From Polyangiaceae bacterium (lineage in GTDB: Bacteria; Myxococcota_A; Polyangia; Polyangiales; Polyangiaceae), in assembly GCA_025936045.1 (NCBI GenBank), contig JAICUB010000044.1:1-51710 (forward strand): DNA of 51,710 nucleotides. The letters are read 5' to 3'. A model generated the notes under the pieces. It was not told the DNA's origin and did not search any database. It was given only the letters and a program-made list of their open reading frames with translations. This document shows, piece by piece, positions 16,442 to 25,395 of the stretch. The translations under genes were made by a program, and so were the position numbers. Every line of letters begins with the position of its first letter. The first letter of the stretch is position 1.

Positions 16442-16917
16442 AGCCCGTGCTCGCGCCGCACCTTTTCGAGCAGCGGCTTGCAGGCCGCGAGGCAGAGCTC
16501 GAGCACGAGTTCGAAGCCGTCCTCGCTCCCGTAATAAGGGTCCGGCACGTCCGCGCCGGCGGGAGACTTGGGATCGAAGCTCCGAAGCAAGAAGAGCTTC
16601 TTTTTTGCTTCGGCGTTCGGTGCCGTCGCCGCGAGGTCTTCGAGGTTCGTGCGATCCATGGCGAGCACGTAGTCGAAGCGCTGCCAATCGCTCGCATCGA
16701 ACTGCCGCGCGGAACCGCCGATCGCGATGCCGCGCCGTTCACCCGCCGTACAGGCGCGAAAATCCGGTGGATCGCCCTCGTGATAGCCGGCCGTCCCGGC
16801 GCTCTCGACGCTGATCGCGTGCTCGAGCCCCGCCTCTCGCACGAGGTGACGCATGACACCTTCGGCCGTGGGCGAGCGACAAATGTTGCCGAGGCAAACG
16901 AAGCACAGCGAAACCAC
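16438..16917 (-). CDS. Low-molecular-weight protein-tyrosine-phosphatase
   Basis: 159 residues from GTG 16917. The phosphate loop VCLGNICRS (C-x5-R-S) is near the N-terminus, followed by PTAEGVM, and the general-acid Asp is in VPDPYYG. This is a full-length LMW-PTP. The frame is open up to a possible start at 17025, but the added residues have no family equivalent and no ribosome site was obvious for either start. It overlaps fructosamine kinase by four bases. LMW-PTPs act on phosphotyrosine, and relatives paired with fructosamine kinase may act on ribulosamine or phosphosugar intermediates (inference). Confidence 0.92.
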   Translation of the reverse strand: MVSLCFVCLGNICRSPTAEGVMRHLVREAGLEHAISVESAGTAGYHEGDPPDFRACTAGERRGIAIGGSARQFDASDWQRFDYVLAMDRTNLEDLAATAPNAEAKKKLFLLRSFDPKSPAGADVPDPYYGSEDGFELVLELCLAACKPLLEKVRREHGL

Positions 16918-17052
16918 CGCAAGACCGTGCGATCTTTTCCGCGCCTGGTCTACTTCAGGCAACGTGATCGGGCGCGATTTCCCCGTGGCACATCGATTGC
17001 AGTAGGCACCGCCGGGAGTGGTCATGCACTCCGGGCGCCGACGGCTCGCCGT

Positions 17053-18081
17053 TCAACCGCCGCGCACGATCCGCGAGAGGGCATACCCCATCGCGAGCAA
17101 GCCGCCGAGGAGCAGGACGATGAGGAGCCAGGGCCGCTCGATCACCGGCCCGCCGCGGTCCTCCGAGCCCGCGCTCCATACGGCCTTGAGCGCCGCGCTC
17201 GCCTCGGCGGCGTCGGCGAAGCGCGCTGCCGGGTCGCGCGCGACGGCGCGGGCGAACCACGCGTCGAATCCATGCGGCAGCGCGACCGTCACGCCGAGCG
17301 CGCGCGCTCGCTCGCTCGGCGGCTCGATCGGACTCTTCAAGAGCTCGAGCGCGAGATCGGCGAGGCTCGACGCGTCGGCGGCGTGAAGCCAATAGAGCTT
17401 GCCCGTGAGCACGAAGAACGCGACGAGGCCGAAGGCCCACACGTCCGCGCTCGGCGCCGCAGTGTAACCCTCGCGGCTCTGCTCGGGCGCGACCCACAGC
17501 GGCGTGCCGAGCCCGGGTGCCGTCGCCGACACTTCGAGGCCCTGAAACTCCTTCGCGATGCCGAAGTCGAGCACCATCAAATGCGGCTCGCCGTCGCGCT
17601 CTTCAACGCGCAAATTCTCGGGCTTGAGGTCGCGGTGCACGAGCCCCGCGCGGTGCGCCGCTGCGAGCGCGTCGCCGAGCTGCTCGAGCAAGCGCGCCGC
17701 CTCGAGGCTCGAAAGCGACGGATGGTCGCGCAGGTACACGTCGAGCGTGGGCCCGCGCGCGAGCTCGAACGCGATCCACGCGCAGCCGCTCGTCGGATCC
17801 TCGCCGGACGCGAGCGCGCGCGCGACGTGCGAGCTCGCGATCTTCGTCGCCGCTTCCGCCTCTCGCGCAAAGCGTCGGCGCGCGCGCCCGTCACCACCCG
17901 TGAGGGAGCTCAGCTTGAGCGCTACGGCGACGCCGTCCGCGAGCCGCTCGGCTTCGTAGACCGTACCCATGCTGCCGCGACCGAGCAGCGTGCGGACGCG
18001 AAAGCGCCCCGCAAACTCGGCGCCCGGCGGGAAGCTGCGCCGAGCCCCGGGCGGCCTGCTGTTACTTCTTTCGTCGGCCAT
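17053..18081 (-). CDS. Ser/Thr protein kinase with C-terminal membrane helix
   Basis: 342 residues from the ATG at 18081. P-loop GRGSMGTV at 34-41, Lys 56, catalytic loop HRDLKPEN near 149-156, DFG at 172-174, and GTPLWVAPEQ in the activation region. A C-terminal helix (PWLLIVLLLGGLLAMGYALS, about residues 317-336) anchors it with almost nothing beyond the membrane, so there is no obvious sensor domain. Input is probably through partner proteins. It is transcribed divergently from the SDR gene, with 28 bases between starts, so promoters must overlap coding sequence or be very compact. Confidence 0.93.
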   Translation of the reverse strand: MADERSNSRPPGARRSFPPGAEFAGRFRVRTLLGRGSMGTVYEAERLADGVAVALKLSSLTGGDGRARRRFAREAEAATKIASSHVARALASGEDPTSGCAWIAFELARGPTLDVYLRDHPSLSSLEAARLLEQLGDALAAAHRAGLVHRDLKPENLRVEERDGEPHLMVLDFGIAKEFQGLEVSATAPGLGTPLWVAPEQSREGYTAAPSADVWAFGLVAFFVLTGKLYWLHAADASSLADLALELLKSPIEPPSERARALGVTVALPHGFDAWFARAVARDPAARFADAAEASAALKAVWSAGSEDRGGPVIERPWLLIVLLLGGLLAMGYALSRIVRGG

Positions 18082-18109
18082 GCGCGGACCCGGGCTATCC
18101 TCGCGGCCG

Positions 18110-18928
18110 ATGAGCCTCGCCGGCAAGACCCTCTTCATCACCGGTGCCACGCGGGGCATCGGCAAGGCGATTGCACTCAGGGCGGCACGCGACGGGGCGA
18201 ACGTCGCCGTGGTCGGCAAGACGGACGCGCCGCACCCCAAACTTCACGGAACCGTCCACGACAGCGTCCGCGAGATAGAACAGGCGGGCGGGCACGCCAT
18301 CGACTGCGTGGCCGACATTCGTCACGAAGAGCAGGTGCTCGCCGCCGTTGACAAAACGGTGCGGACTTTCGGCGGCATCGACATCCTCGTCAACAACGCG
18401 AGCGCCATCCAGCTCACCGGCACGCTCGCGACGGAGATGAAGCGCTTCGACCTGATGCAACAGGTGAACGCGCGCGGTACGTTCCTCTGCTCCAAAGCCT
18501 GCATTCCGGAGCTCGCGAAACGCCAAAATCCCCACATCCTCGTGCTTGCGCCGCCTCCCACGCTCGAGCCGCGCTGGTACGCGCCACACCTCGCCTACAC
18601 CTTGTCGAAGCTCGGCATGAGCCTCTGCGTCCTCGGGCTCTCCGCAGAGCTAGAGCCGGCCGGTATCGCCGTGAACGCACTCTGGCCGCGCACGGCGATC
18701 GCCACGGCCGCAGTCGAAAATCTGCTCGGCGGCGCGCCCCTAGTCGCACGGGCCCGCCGTCCGGAGATCGTCGCGGACGCCGCGCACGCGGTCCTCACGC
18801 GCCCGAGCCGCACGACCAGCGGCCGCTTCTTCATCGACGAAGACGTGCTGCGCGAGGCGGGCACCACCAATTTCGACGCCTACGCGGTCACGCCGGGCGC
18901 AGAGCTCGCCCCGGATTTCTTCTTGTGA
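18110..18928 (+). CDS. Short-chain dehydrogenase/reductase, HSDL2-like
   Basis: 272 residues. The Rossmann motif GATRGIGK, DILVNNASAI and the active-site pair YTLSK are present, and NALWPRTAIATAA is characteristic of the HSDL2-type subgroup, which acts in lipid metabolism. In the positions usually written as ISPP before the active-site Tyr, this protein has LAPP, so the expected Ser is Ala. Either the family uses another residue here or the enzyme is weak. Start ATG 18110; the frame is open upstream but that overlaps the kinase. The substrate is unknown. Confidence 0.88.
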   Translation: MSLAGKTLFITGATRGIGKAIALRAARDGANVAVVGKTDAPHPKLHGTVHDSVREIEQAGGHAIDCVADIRHEEQVLAAVDKTVRTFGGIDILVNNASAIQLTGTLATEMKRFDLMQQVNARGTFLCSKACIPELAKRQNPHILVLAPPPTLEPRWYAPHLAYTLSKLGMSLCVLGLSAELEPAGIAVNALWPRTAIATAAVENLLGGAPLVARARRPEIVADAAHAVLTRPSRTTSGRFFIDEDVLREAGTTNFDAYAVTPGAELAPDFFL

Positions 18929-18947
18929 CGGGGGCCCCCCGGCGATA

Positions 18948-19502
18948 ATGGGCAAAATCATGCTGCCGAGGGTCGCGGGCGCGACGGCCACCTTGCTCTT
19001 GATCGCACCTGGGGTTCGGGCCGAGCCGACGGCCGCGCCGCGAACCGACGCCGTGACGAGCGCCGCCGCGCCGGCAACCGCGAGCGACGGCTCGGGGAGC
19101 TTCGGCGATCGCTTCTTCCGCGGCACGAGCCCCGGCGAGCTTCCGACCGAGAAGCTCGCGCTGATCGCGACCCTTTACGTCGGCGCCGCGACCAGCGTCG
19201 GCGTCGGCGTGGCCACGCTCCTCGCCGCGAGCTCGAAGCACGACGACGCGCAGAGCTTCAAGCACAGCCAGGAGCACGGCTTCTGCAACGATCTCGCGAG
19301 CCCGAGTTGCGCGACCTACCGCCGCTTGCTCGACGAAGAGCGTTCGCGCCGTGAAACCGGCTACATGTTGCTCGGCTTGGGCGGCCTGCTCGTGCTCAGC
19401 GGCGGCATCACGGCCGAGCTCTGGCACAACGACAACCCGCCGTCCGTCGCGCTTCAGCTCGAGCCGGGCGGATTGTCACTCGGTGTGAGCGGCAATTTTT
19501 AG
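18948..19502 (+). CDS. Predicted membrane protein with signal peptide
   Basis: 184 residues. A signal sequence (LPRVAGATATLLLIAPGVRA) is followed by an Ala/Ser/Thr linker, one membrane helix (LALIATLYVGAATSVGVGVATLLAA), a charged loop with two Cys (HGFCNDLASPSCATY) and a second helix (MLLGLGGLLVLSGGITAELW). The short beta-like C-terminus ends in SGNF. Similar two-helix proteins are common in Polyangia. No function is assigned. It follows the SDR gene by 19 bases. Confidence 0.7.
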   Translation: MGKIMLPRVAGATATLLLIAPGVRAEPTAAPRTDAVTSAAAPATASDGSGSFGDRFFRGTSPGELPTEKLALIATLYVGAATSVGVGVATLLAASSKHDDAQSFKHSQEHGFCNDLASPSCATYRRLLDEERSRRETGYMLLGLGGLLVLSGGITAELWHNDNPPSVALQLEPGGLSLGVSGNF

Positions 19503-19516
19503 GGCGCTCGAGCTTC

Positions 19517-19990
19517 TCAACTCGACTCGTAGTCGATCGACTGAATTTCGACCTCGAGCTCGCCGGCTGGACGCCGCACGGTCACGGTGTCGCCCACCTT
19601 GCGCTTCATCAAGCTCTGCCCGAGCGGCGACTGAAAGCTGATGCGCCCGGCGCTCGGATCCGCCTCGTCGGGCCCGACGATCGTGTAGCGGCTCGCCTTG
19701 CCGTTCTCGTCCACGACGCAAACCAGCGCGCCGAAGCGCACCACGTCGCACACCACCTCCGACTTTTTAACGACCACGGCGCCGTCGAGGCGTTTGGTGA
19801 TGAACCGGATGCGGCGATCGATCTCGCGCAGGCGCCGCTTGCCGTAGATGTACTCCGCGTTCTCGGAGCGGTCGCCCTGCGCCGCCGCGTCCGACACCTC
19901 CTGCACGACGCGCGGCCGCTCGGTCAGCGCGAGCAAACGCAGCTCGTCGGCGAGCTTCTTGGCCCCTTCGGGCGTGAGATAGTTGGGCAT
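19517..19990 (-). CDS. greB: Transcription elongation factor GreB
   Basis: 157 residues, normal length for a Gre factor, which inserts a coiled coil into the RNA polymerase secondary channel and triggers cleavage of backtracked RNA. The tip reads GDRSENAEYIYGKRRLREIDRRI; the acidic tip Asp and Glu are there and the YGKRRLREID variant identifies GreB rather than GreA. The C-terminal FKBP-like domain includes RISFQSPLGQSLM and VGDTV. Start ATG 19990; an in-frame start further upstream would add 25 residues not found in the family. Confidence 0.95.
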   Translation of the reverse strand: MPNYLTPEGAKKLADELRLLALTERPRVVQEVSDAAAQGDRSENAEYIYGKRRLREIDRRIRFITKRLDGAVVVKKSEVVCDVVRFGALVCVVDENGKASRYTIVGPDEADPSAGRISFQSPLGQSLMKRKVGDTVTVRRPAGELEVEIQSIDYESS

Positions 19991-20052
19991 CGATTGGAGC
20001 GACTCGCGACGGAGCGATGGCAACCGCGAGCGAGGGAGCGTAGCTTGGCCGA

Positions 20053-21480
20053 GTGCGGACTTCACGGCTGATCCTCGCGCGCCGGTCGTGGTTGCTCGCG
20101 GCGACGCTCGCGGGCGCGGGCGTTGCGCTCTTCGGCGCGGTGGGCGTGGCTCTTTGGCTCGCGATTCCGGCGTTCATCAAGGGCGAGGTCGCTCGGCGCG
20201 CGAGCGAGCAGGGTATGACGCTGAGCTACGACTCGCTCGACTTCGGCTGGAATTGGGCGGAGCTCGAGCACGTGAAGGCGAGGCTCATCGGCGTGGACGG
20301 CCTCACGCTCACGATCGATCGCCTCGATACCGATCTCGACGTGCTGAAGCTCGAGCGCGTCGATCTCACGGGCGTGAACGTCACCGCCACCGGGTCCTTG
20401 CCGGCGCTCGGACTCGCCCTCGCCGCCTGGTCGAAGCGCTACGCCAGCGCTTTCTCGCTGCCGCTCTTCGCGAAGAACCTCGCGGCGACGTGGCGTCCCG
20501 AGCCGAGCGAGCCGCCCTGGCTCGAAATCACGGGCGGAGGCGTCGCGAGCACGCCCGGCGGCAGTATCGTCACCGCCGAGCACGCGAAGCTCGCGGGCAT
20601 CGACGCCGGCCCCGTGGGCGCCACCTGGATCCCGACGGCGACGAGCGTCGCGCTCGGCCTCGGAGAGAGCGATCTCTCGAAAGCGCCCCTGCGCGTGATC
20701 GTCGATTTTTCGGCGCCCAAACCCAAGGTCGGCTTCGCGCTCGCGGTCACTCCGCTCGAGCGGCTCGCCGGGCCGCTCGCGGTCGCTCTGCCCGTCCATG
20801 GTGTCGCGGCCGGCCTGAGCGCCGGCTTCGAATTCCCGGCAAAAGACGCGATTTTGCCCGAGCGCGGCGCCGTCCACGCCGAAGTCCACGGCTTCATCCC
20901 GCCCCACCCCGCCGAGCTCGACGGCTTCGTCTTCGGCGACACGACGGTCGTCGAGACGAACCTCGCGTTTTCGCCCGACGGCAAGCGGGTCACGCTCAGC
21001 GGCACGCGTCTCACCGCGGGGCGCTTCGTGCTCGACGGCGGCGGCACGCTCGTGCGCACGCCCGACGCGGCCGAGCTCGAGCTCGACCTGCGCGGCGCGC
21101 TGCCCTGCGACGCGCTCGCGAGCGCCGCCGCCGAATCACGCGTCGGGCGCTTGCTCGGCCGCGCGCAAGGCGCGCGCGCGGGCTCGGTCGCGCGGCAGGC
21201 AATCGGCGGCTCCGTCGCCGTGCGCGTGCACGTGGCCGCGAGCACGAAGAACCTCGCGGGCGCGAGCGTCACGCGCAGCATCGGCATCGGTTGCGGACTC
21301 AAACCACTCACGCTGGCGGACGTCGCGCGGCTCGGTGAGACACTCTTGCCGAGCGACCTCTCCGAGCTCAGCGACGACGTTCAGAAGCTCACACCGAAGC
21401 TGCCGGACGGCACGCCGCTCATCCCTTCCGGCCTCTTGCCGCTGCCGCCCCTGCCGAAAATTCCCCCGCTTTTGCCGTAG
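20053..21480 (+). CDS. AsmA-like secreted or membrane-anchored protein
   Basis: 475 residues. One N-terminal membrane helix (SWLLAATLAGAGVALFGAVGVALWLAI) is followed by a long beta-rich region of repeating layout (LSYDSLDFGWNWAELEHVKARLIG ... VDLTGVNVTATGSLPALG) reminiscent of AsmA/DUF748-type proteins that bridge envelope membranes. No exact family can be named. The C-terminus is a Pro/Leu-rich tail (LLPLPPLPKIPPLLP). It is divergent from greB with 62 bases between starts. The start GTG was taken because it precedes the membrane helix closely. Confidence 0.7.
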   Translation: MRTSRLILARRSWLLAATLAGAGVALFGAVGVALWLAIPAFIKGEVARRASEQGMTLSYDSLDFGWNWAELEHVKARLIGVDGLTLTIDRLDTDLDVLKLERVDLTGVNVTATGSLPALGLALAAWSKRYASAFSLPLFAKNLAATWRPEPSEPPWLEITGGGVASTPGGSIVTAEHAKLAGIDAGPVGATWIPTATSVALGLGESDLSKAPLRVIVDFSAPKPKVGFALAVTPLERLAGPLAVALPVHGVAAGLSAGFEFPAKDAILPERGAVHAEVHGFIPPHPAELDGFVFGDTTVVETNLAFSPDGKRVTLSGTRLTAGRFVLDGGGTLVRTPDAAELELDLRGALPCDALASAAAESRVGRLLGRAQGARAGSVARQAIGGSVAVRVHVAASTKNLAGASVTRSIGIGCGLKPLTLADVARLGETLLPSDLSELSDDVQKLTPKLPDGTPLIPSGLLPLPPLPKIPPLLP

Positions 21481-21516
21481 TGAGCTCGCGGAGCCTCCGA
21501 GCTCGCGACTCGCGCG

Positions 21517-22104
21517 TCAGTTCAGATTGAACTTCACGGAGTAGCTCACGACCGCGGCGCGACCGGACGGGGTGCGCGGAAACGAAACACTTTCGAACGC
21601 GGTCAGCATGCACGTTTGGAACGCTTCGCCACGAAGCTTCGTCCGCGACTTACCGAGCTTCGGTCTCCCGCCGCCCGCGCCCACCGTGAGATCGGCGCCG
21701 AACGTGCCGATGCTCCCCGGCTGCTCGACGAGGCGATAGCAGTCGAGGTAGCGCCACGAGGCAGCCTCGAGCGCGCGCAAGAATTCGTCGCGCGCCGCGG
21801 CGTCCTGCGCGCTCCCTCCGATATGGAGCCCGAAGCTTTTCACGCTGAGCTCGGGCAGCGGAGCGCCGTGTCGTTCCGGCGGTCCCACCGGCAGCACGGC
21901 GTTCTGTGCGGGCGCGCCCGGCTGCGCGGGGACGGCCGTTTCAGCCGCTGGATTCGGCGTCGCGCTCGGGCCAGCGGGTGCAGGTGCCGCCGACGCTCCG
22001 CCGACGGGCGGCGCGGCCGTGAGCGCGGGCACCGCACTCGGCACTCGGCTTTGGGCCGGCGCCGCGCACGCGCCGAGCAGCATCGACGCGACCAGGTACT
22101 TCAC
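21517..22104 (-). CDS. Lipoprotein with AgmX/TonB-like C-terminal domain
   Basis: 195 residues from GTG 22104, giving signal KYLVASMLLGAC with a lipobox-like LLGAC. A 90-residue Pro/Ala linker is followed by a C-terminal domain: YLDCYRLVEQPGSIGTFGADLTVG and then ETFQTCMLTAF-type spacing (Cys at the position after 'AFQT') and SYSVKFNLN. The arrangement is like the AgmX/PglI C-terminal domain described in myxobacteria and resembles the end of the protein at 12535. Function unknown; gliding or envelope roles are possible only by family association. Confidence 0.72.
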   Translation of the reverse strand: MKYLVASMLLGACAAPAQSRVPSAVPALTAAPPVGGASAAPAPAGPSATPNPAAETAVPAQPGAPAQNAVLPVGPPERHGAPLPELSVKSFGLHIGGSAQDAAARDEFLRALEAASWRYLDCYRLVEQPGSIGTFGADLTVGAGGGRPKLGKSRTKLRGEAFQTCMLTAFESVSFPRTPSGRAAVVSYSVKFNLN

Positions 22105-22256
22105 GCCTCGCGAGATACACCCGCGACCACTCGCGTCGATCGCGAATTTTCGCGCGCCACTTTCTTCCTTGTTCGACACGCCCAAACGGCCTCGGGTGTA
22201 CCGCGTTCGGGCGAACCGCGACAACCCGGAGCTTTCGTCCCTCACGCGCGGGCGCT

Positions 22257-23498
22257 ATGCCTGAGCCCATGGGCCGACCCGCAACCCTCGGCTCCGCCGT
22301 GACGGCGCTCCTGCTCGCCGTGACGACCGCGAGTCTCGGCTGCTCTCGGCGGGAACCGCCGGCCCTTGCGGCACCGAGCGCACGCACACCCGCAAGCTCG
22401 GTCTCGGCCGCGCCGGCAGCGAGTGCCCCGAAGCCCGGCCCGACTCCCGCGACGACGAGCGTCCTCGACCCGAAAACCGCCGGAATCAAGGACCTCACGC
22501 TCGGTGACCTGTTCGACGTGGGCCCGATGGCTCCGGTCACTGCAACGAGCGAAGGCGTCGTCATGCTCACCCGCGACGACCGGCTGCTGCTCGCCCCGCG
22601 CGCCGCCGGCTCACGACCGGACAAGACTTCCGTCGCGCCGCTCGACGCCGATGCCGCGGAGTTCTCGGTCCTGCGGCGCGCGCCGTCCATCGCCGGCGGT
22701 CGCGCGTACTGGATCTCACGGGGCCGGCTCGTGCGGCGCGCGCTCGACGGCGGTGCTCCGCTCGAAGTGCTCGACAACGAAGCGCGCGACAACACGCGCG
22801 TATCGGCGGTCGAGCTGAAGCGCGGTGTTGCGGTCGCATTTCTCGGGCGCGCGGACGCCGAGGGCACGTCACACGCGCGCCTTTGGCTCGAGGGCAAACC
22901 CGTGCTCGAGCTCACGCAGGAGGGCGCGGGAGCGAGCAGCGTCGCCCTCACGCGCTCCGGCAATCGCCTGCTCGCCGTCACCATCGACGGTCGAAGCGCC
23001 ATGACGCCGCTCCACGCGCGCGCCGTGCGTCCCGAGGGCGCCGTCGCCACGCTCGACGACGACGTGGTCGTCTGGGTGGGCGGACCGTCGCAAGCATGGA
23101 CGGAGACGTTCGTCGGCGTGGAGCCCGGACGAGCGTGGGCCCACGTGCCGATCGAACGCGACATGACGCATTTCGGCCTCGCGAACGTCGAGCTCGGCGC
23201 CGAGCCGCACATGGACTGCGACGTCACTTTCTTCGACTACGCGAACGGGCTCGATCTCGCGCCGGTCGGGACGGCGACGCTTTGCGGCCACGCCTACGTC
23301 GCGTTCGCGCGGCCCACCGCGAGCGCGCCGCATTCGCCGCAAGAGCTCGTGCTCGTGCGTTCCGGCACGAAGGAAGCGCAAACGGTGGCCAGCGCTCGCG
23401 TGTTCGCCGCCGTTTCGCTCGCGTCAGTGCCGGGCGGCGCGTTGCTCGCCTACGTCGCGGACGGGCGCAGCTGGGCGCGCGGCATCGCCTGCAAGTAG
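22257..23498 (+). CDS. Lipoprotein, probable beta-propeller-like, function unknown
   Basis: 413 residues. The signal sequence ends at lipobox SLGC (about residue 29, TTASLGC). A Pro/Ala/Ser linker follows, then strand-rich repeats of the form VVMLTRDDRLLLAPR ... GGRAYWISRGRLVRRALDGG ... SVALTRSGNRLLAVTIDG that look like propeller blades. Near the end HMDCDVTFF and TLCGHAYVAF add Cys residues. The start could be ATG 22257 or the in-frame ATG at 22269. It is divergent from the lipoprotein at 21517. Confidence 0.7.
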   Translation: MPEPMGRPATLGSAVTALLLAVTTASLGCSRREPPALAAPSARTPASSVSAAPAASAPKPGPTPATTSVLDPKTAGIKDLTLGDLFDVGPMAPVTATSEGVVMLTRDDRLLLAPRAAGSRPDKTSVAPLDADAAEFSVLRRAPSIAGGRAYWISRGRLVRRALDGGAPLEVLDNEARDNTRVSAVELKRGVAVAFLGRADAEGTSHARLWLEGKPVLELTQEGAGASSVALTRSGNRLLAVTIDGRSAMTPLHARAVRPEGAVATLDDDVVVWVGGPSQAWTETFVGVEPGRAWAHVPIERDMTHFGLANVELGAEPHMDCDVTFFDYANGLDLAPVGTATLCGHAYVAFARPTASAPHSPQELVLVRSGTKEAQTVASARVFAAVSLASVPGGALLAYVADGRSWARGIACK

Positions 23499-23737
23499 CG
23501 GTCGCGCGCCGAGCGACGGCGGCGGAGCTCGGCTTCGAGTCTCAGCGTAGCGCAGAGCAGCGCCTTCTCCGGAGGCATTTTCGGCGAATCAGGGAAGATG
23601 ACGGGGCGCGGAGCGCGTAAATATCGCCGGCTCCTTTCGAATTCGCGAGGGAGAGGACGACTAGCTCACGGTCATGGCATCGTACCGAGCCCCAATGTTC
23701 GGCCTCCGGAGCGTGTCAGTTGCTTAGAGAACCCAGC
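23499..23737. other. Intergenic region, 239 bases
   Basis: Lies between two rightward lipoprotein genes. I found no terminator, tRNA, repeat or convincing promoter. Its composition is somewhat less GC-rich near 23620-23660 (cgtaaatatcgccgg), where a promoter for the downstream gene is most likely. Confidence 0.3.
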
Positions 23738-24391
23738 ATGCGGACCCAGAACAGCGCCCGGCTTCGAACCACCGCCCGGGCCGCCGTTCTCGCTGCCTGC
23801 GCCGCTGCCCTCGCTTGTTCGCGCGCCGCGGAACCCGCGACGACGGCGCCGGCGGCCGCGCCTCCCCCGCCGCCGGCAGCCGAACCCACCCCTTCACCGG
23901 CTGAACAGGCGCAACCGGCGGCGCCCGCCGCCGCTCCCGCATCCATGCCGGAATCGAACGCGCCACGCGATCTCCTCGACGAGGATCGCGAAGAGCGCAA
24001 AGACCACGCATTGAAACCGAAGAGCAGCTCGGTTGAGGAGCCCTCGCGCGACGAGCTCGCAACCGCACAAGCGGATCTCGAGCGCGCGCGCGTCACGCTG
24101 AACCGTGCGCTCGCTTCCGGTCGAGCGCGCTCCGCTGCGTCCGCCCCCGCTCCGAGCACGGCGGGCGGAGCCAGTCGCGGCGCCGGCGCCGCAGCGCCGC
24201 CGGCCAAAGCCGAAAAGAAGGCGGACGAGTCGAGCTGCACGACCGCCTGCAACGCGTTCTCGTCGCTCGCGCGCGCGGCAAGCGCCGTCTGCCGCATCAC
24301 GGGCGAGAAGGACGGCCGCTGCGGGCACGCGCACGCCGTCGTCGCCGACGCGCAAAAGCGCATCAGCGTTTGCAGCTGCGTCGCGGGATGA
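23738..24391 (+). CDS. Lipoprotein with Ala/Pro linker and Cys-rich C-terminus
   Basis: 217 residues from ATG 23738; the open frame also has a TTG 18 bases upstream. The signal ends in LACSRAAE (lipobox-like ALAC). Residues 35-80 are Ala/Pro-rich. A charged, coiled-coil-prone stretch (SRDELATAQADLERARVTLNRALASG) lies around residue 105-130. The C-terminal 50 residues hold six cysteines (SSCTTACNAFSS, AVCRITG, GRCGHA, SVCSCVAG), suggesting disulfides outside the cell. The stop overlaps the gluQ start (ATGA), so the two are translationally coupled even though they seem functionally unrelated. Confidence 0.72.
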   Translation: MRTQNSARLRTTARAAVLAACAAALACSRAAEPATTAPAAAPPPPPAAEPTPSPAEQAQPAAPAAAPASMPESNAPRDLLDEDREERKDHALKPKSSSVEEPSRDELATAQADLERARVTLNRALASGRARSAASAPAPSTAGGASRGAGAAAPPAKAEKKADESSCTTACNAFSSLARAASAVCRITGEKDGRCGHAHAVVADAQKRISVCSCVAG

Positions 24392-25362
24392 GCCGGGCGC
24401 GCGGCGCCGCGGCGGAGGTCATCGGTCGGCTCGCGCCGAGCCCGACCGGGCTCTTGCACCTCGGACACGCGCGGACGTTCCTCGGCGCCTGGTGGAGCGC
24501 CCGTTCCCGCGCGGGACAGGTGCTGATGCGTCTCGAGGATCTCGACGGTCCCCGCGCGAGTCAGCGTTTCGGCGACGCCGCGCTCCGCGACCTCGAATGG
24601 CTCGGGCTCGATTGGGAGGGCACCCCGAGCGTGCAGTCGGCGCACCTCGAGCGCTTCGCGGCGGCGGTCGAGCGCTTGCTCGCCGAAGGCAAAGCGTACC
24701 CGTGCGTGTGCACGCGCGGCGACCTTCGCACCGCGCAAAACGCGCCGCACGCCGGCGACAAGGAGCCGCGTTACCCCGGCACCTGCCGCGGTCGTTTTGC
24801 GACGCTCGCGGAAGCCGAGCGCACGAGCGGGCGGGCCGCGGGCGTCCGATTGCGAGTCCCCGCCGGAGAGCTCACCATCGACGACGCCGTCTTCGGTGCG
24901 AAAAAATACGACGTCGCGGCGGAGGTGGGCGACTTCTTGATCGCGCGGCGCGGCGGCGCGCCCGCGTATCAGCTCGCCGTCGTCGTCGACGACGCGGCGG
25001 GCGGCGTCACCGATGGCGTCCGCGGTGCCGACCTCTTGCCGAGCGCCGCGCGGCAATGGCACCTGCAAGCGGCGCTCGACCTGCCGCATCCGCGCTACGC
25101 GCACCTCGCGCTCGTGACGGACGAGCACGGCGCCCGCCTCGCCAAACACGCCGACGCGCTGAGCCTCGCCGAGCTCCGCGAGCGCAAGGTGGACCCGCGC
25201 GCCGTCGTACGTTGGGCCGCTCGGACGCTCGGGACTCCTTGCGACGAGCTCGCGAGCGCGCGCGAGCTCGTCCCACATTTTCGGCTGACCGAACGCGCCG
25301 CCCGCGAGGAAACCGCGGGCCGAGCGCTCGTCGAATCGCTCCTATCGCCAGCGAGCGGCTGA
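24388..25362 (+). CDS. gluQ: Glutamyl-Q tRNA(Asp) synthetase
   Basis: 324 residues. GluQ-RS is a paralogue of the catalytic half of glutamyl-tRNA synthetase that loads glutamate onto the queuosine base of tRNA(Asp). PSPTGLLHLGHART carries the HIGH-like motif (HLGH). The zinc site is CVC ... YPGTC, as is typical for this family, and the KMSKS-like loop is ARLAKHADALS. The anticodon-binding domain of GltX is absent, which agrees with GluQ-RS. Start ATG 24388 overlaps the upstream stop. Confidence 0.94.
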   Translation: MSRARGAAAEVIGRLAPSPTGLLHLGHARTFLGAWWSARSRAGQVLMRLEDLDGPRASQRFGDAALRDLEWLGLDWEGTPSVQSAHLERFAAAVERLLAEGKAYPCVCTRGDLRTAQNAPHAGDKEPRYPGTCRGRFATLAEAERTSGRAAGVRLRVPAGELTIDDAVFGAKKYDVAAEVGDFLIARRGGAPAYQLAVVVDDAAGGVTDGVRGADLLPSAARQWHLQAALDLPHPRYAHLALVTDEHGARLAKHADALSLAELRERKVDPRAVVRWAARTLGTPCDELASARELVPHFRLTERAAREETAGRALVESLLSPASG

Positions 25363-25395
25363 TTCCCCGCTCCCGCCGGGATACGCTCGGCGGCC

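Noticed and set aside
16408..18351. A 647-residue plus-strand frame
   Set aside because: It covers the phosphatase and kinase genes on the other strand and has no recognisable domain.
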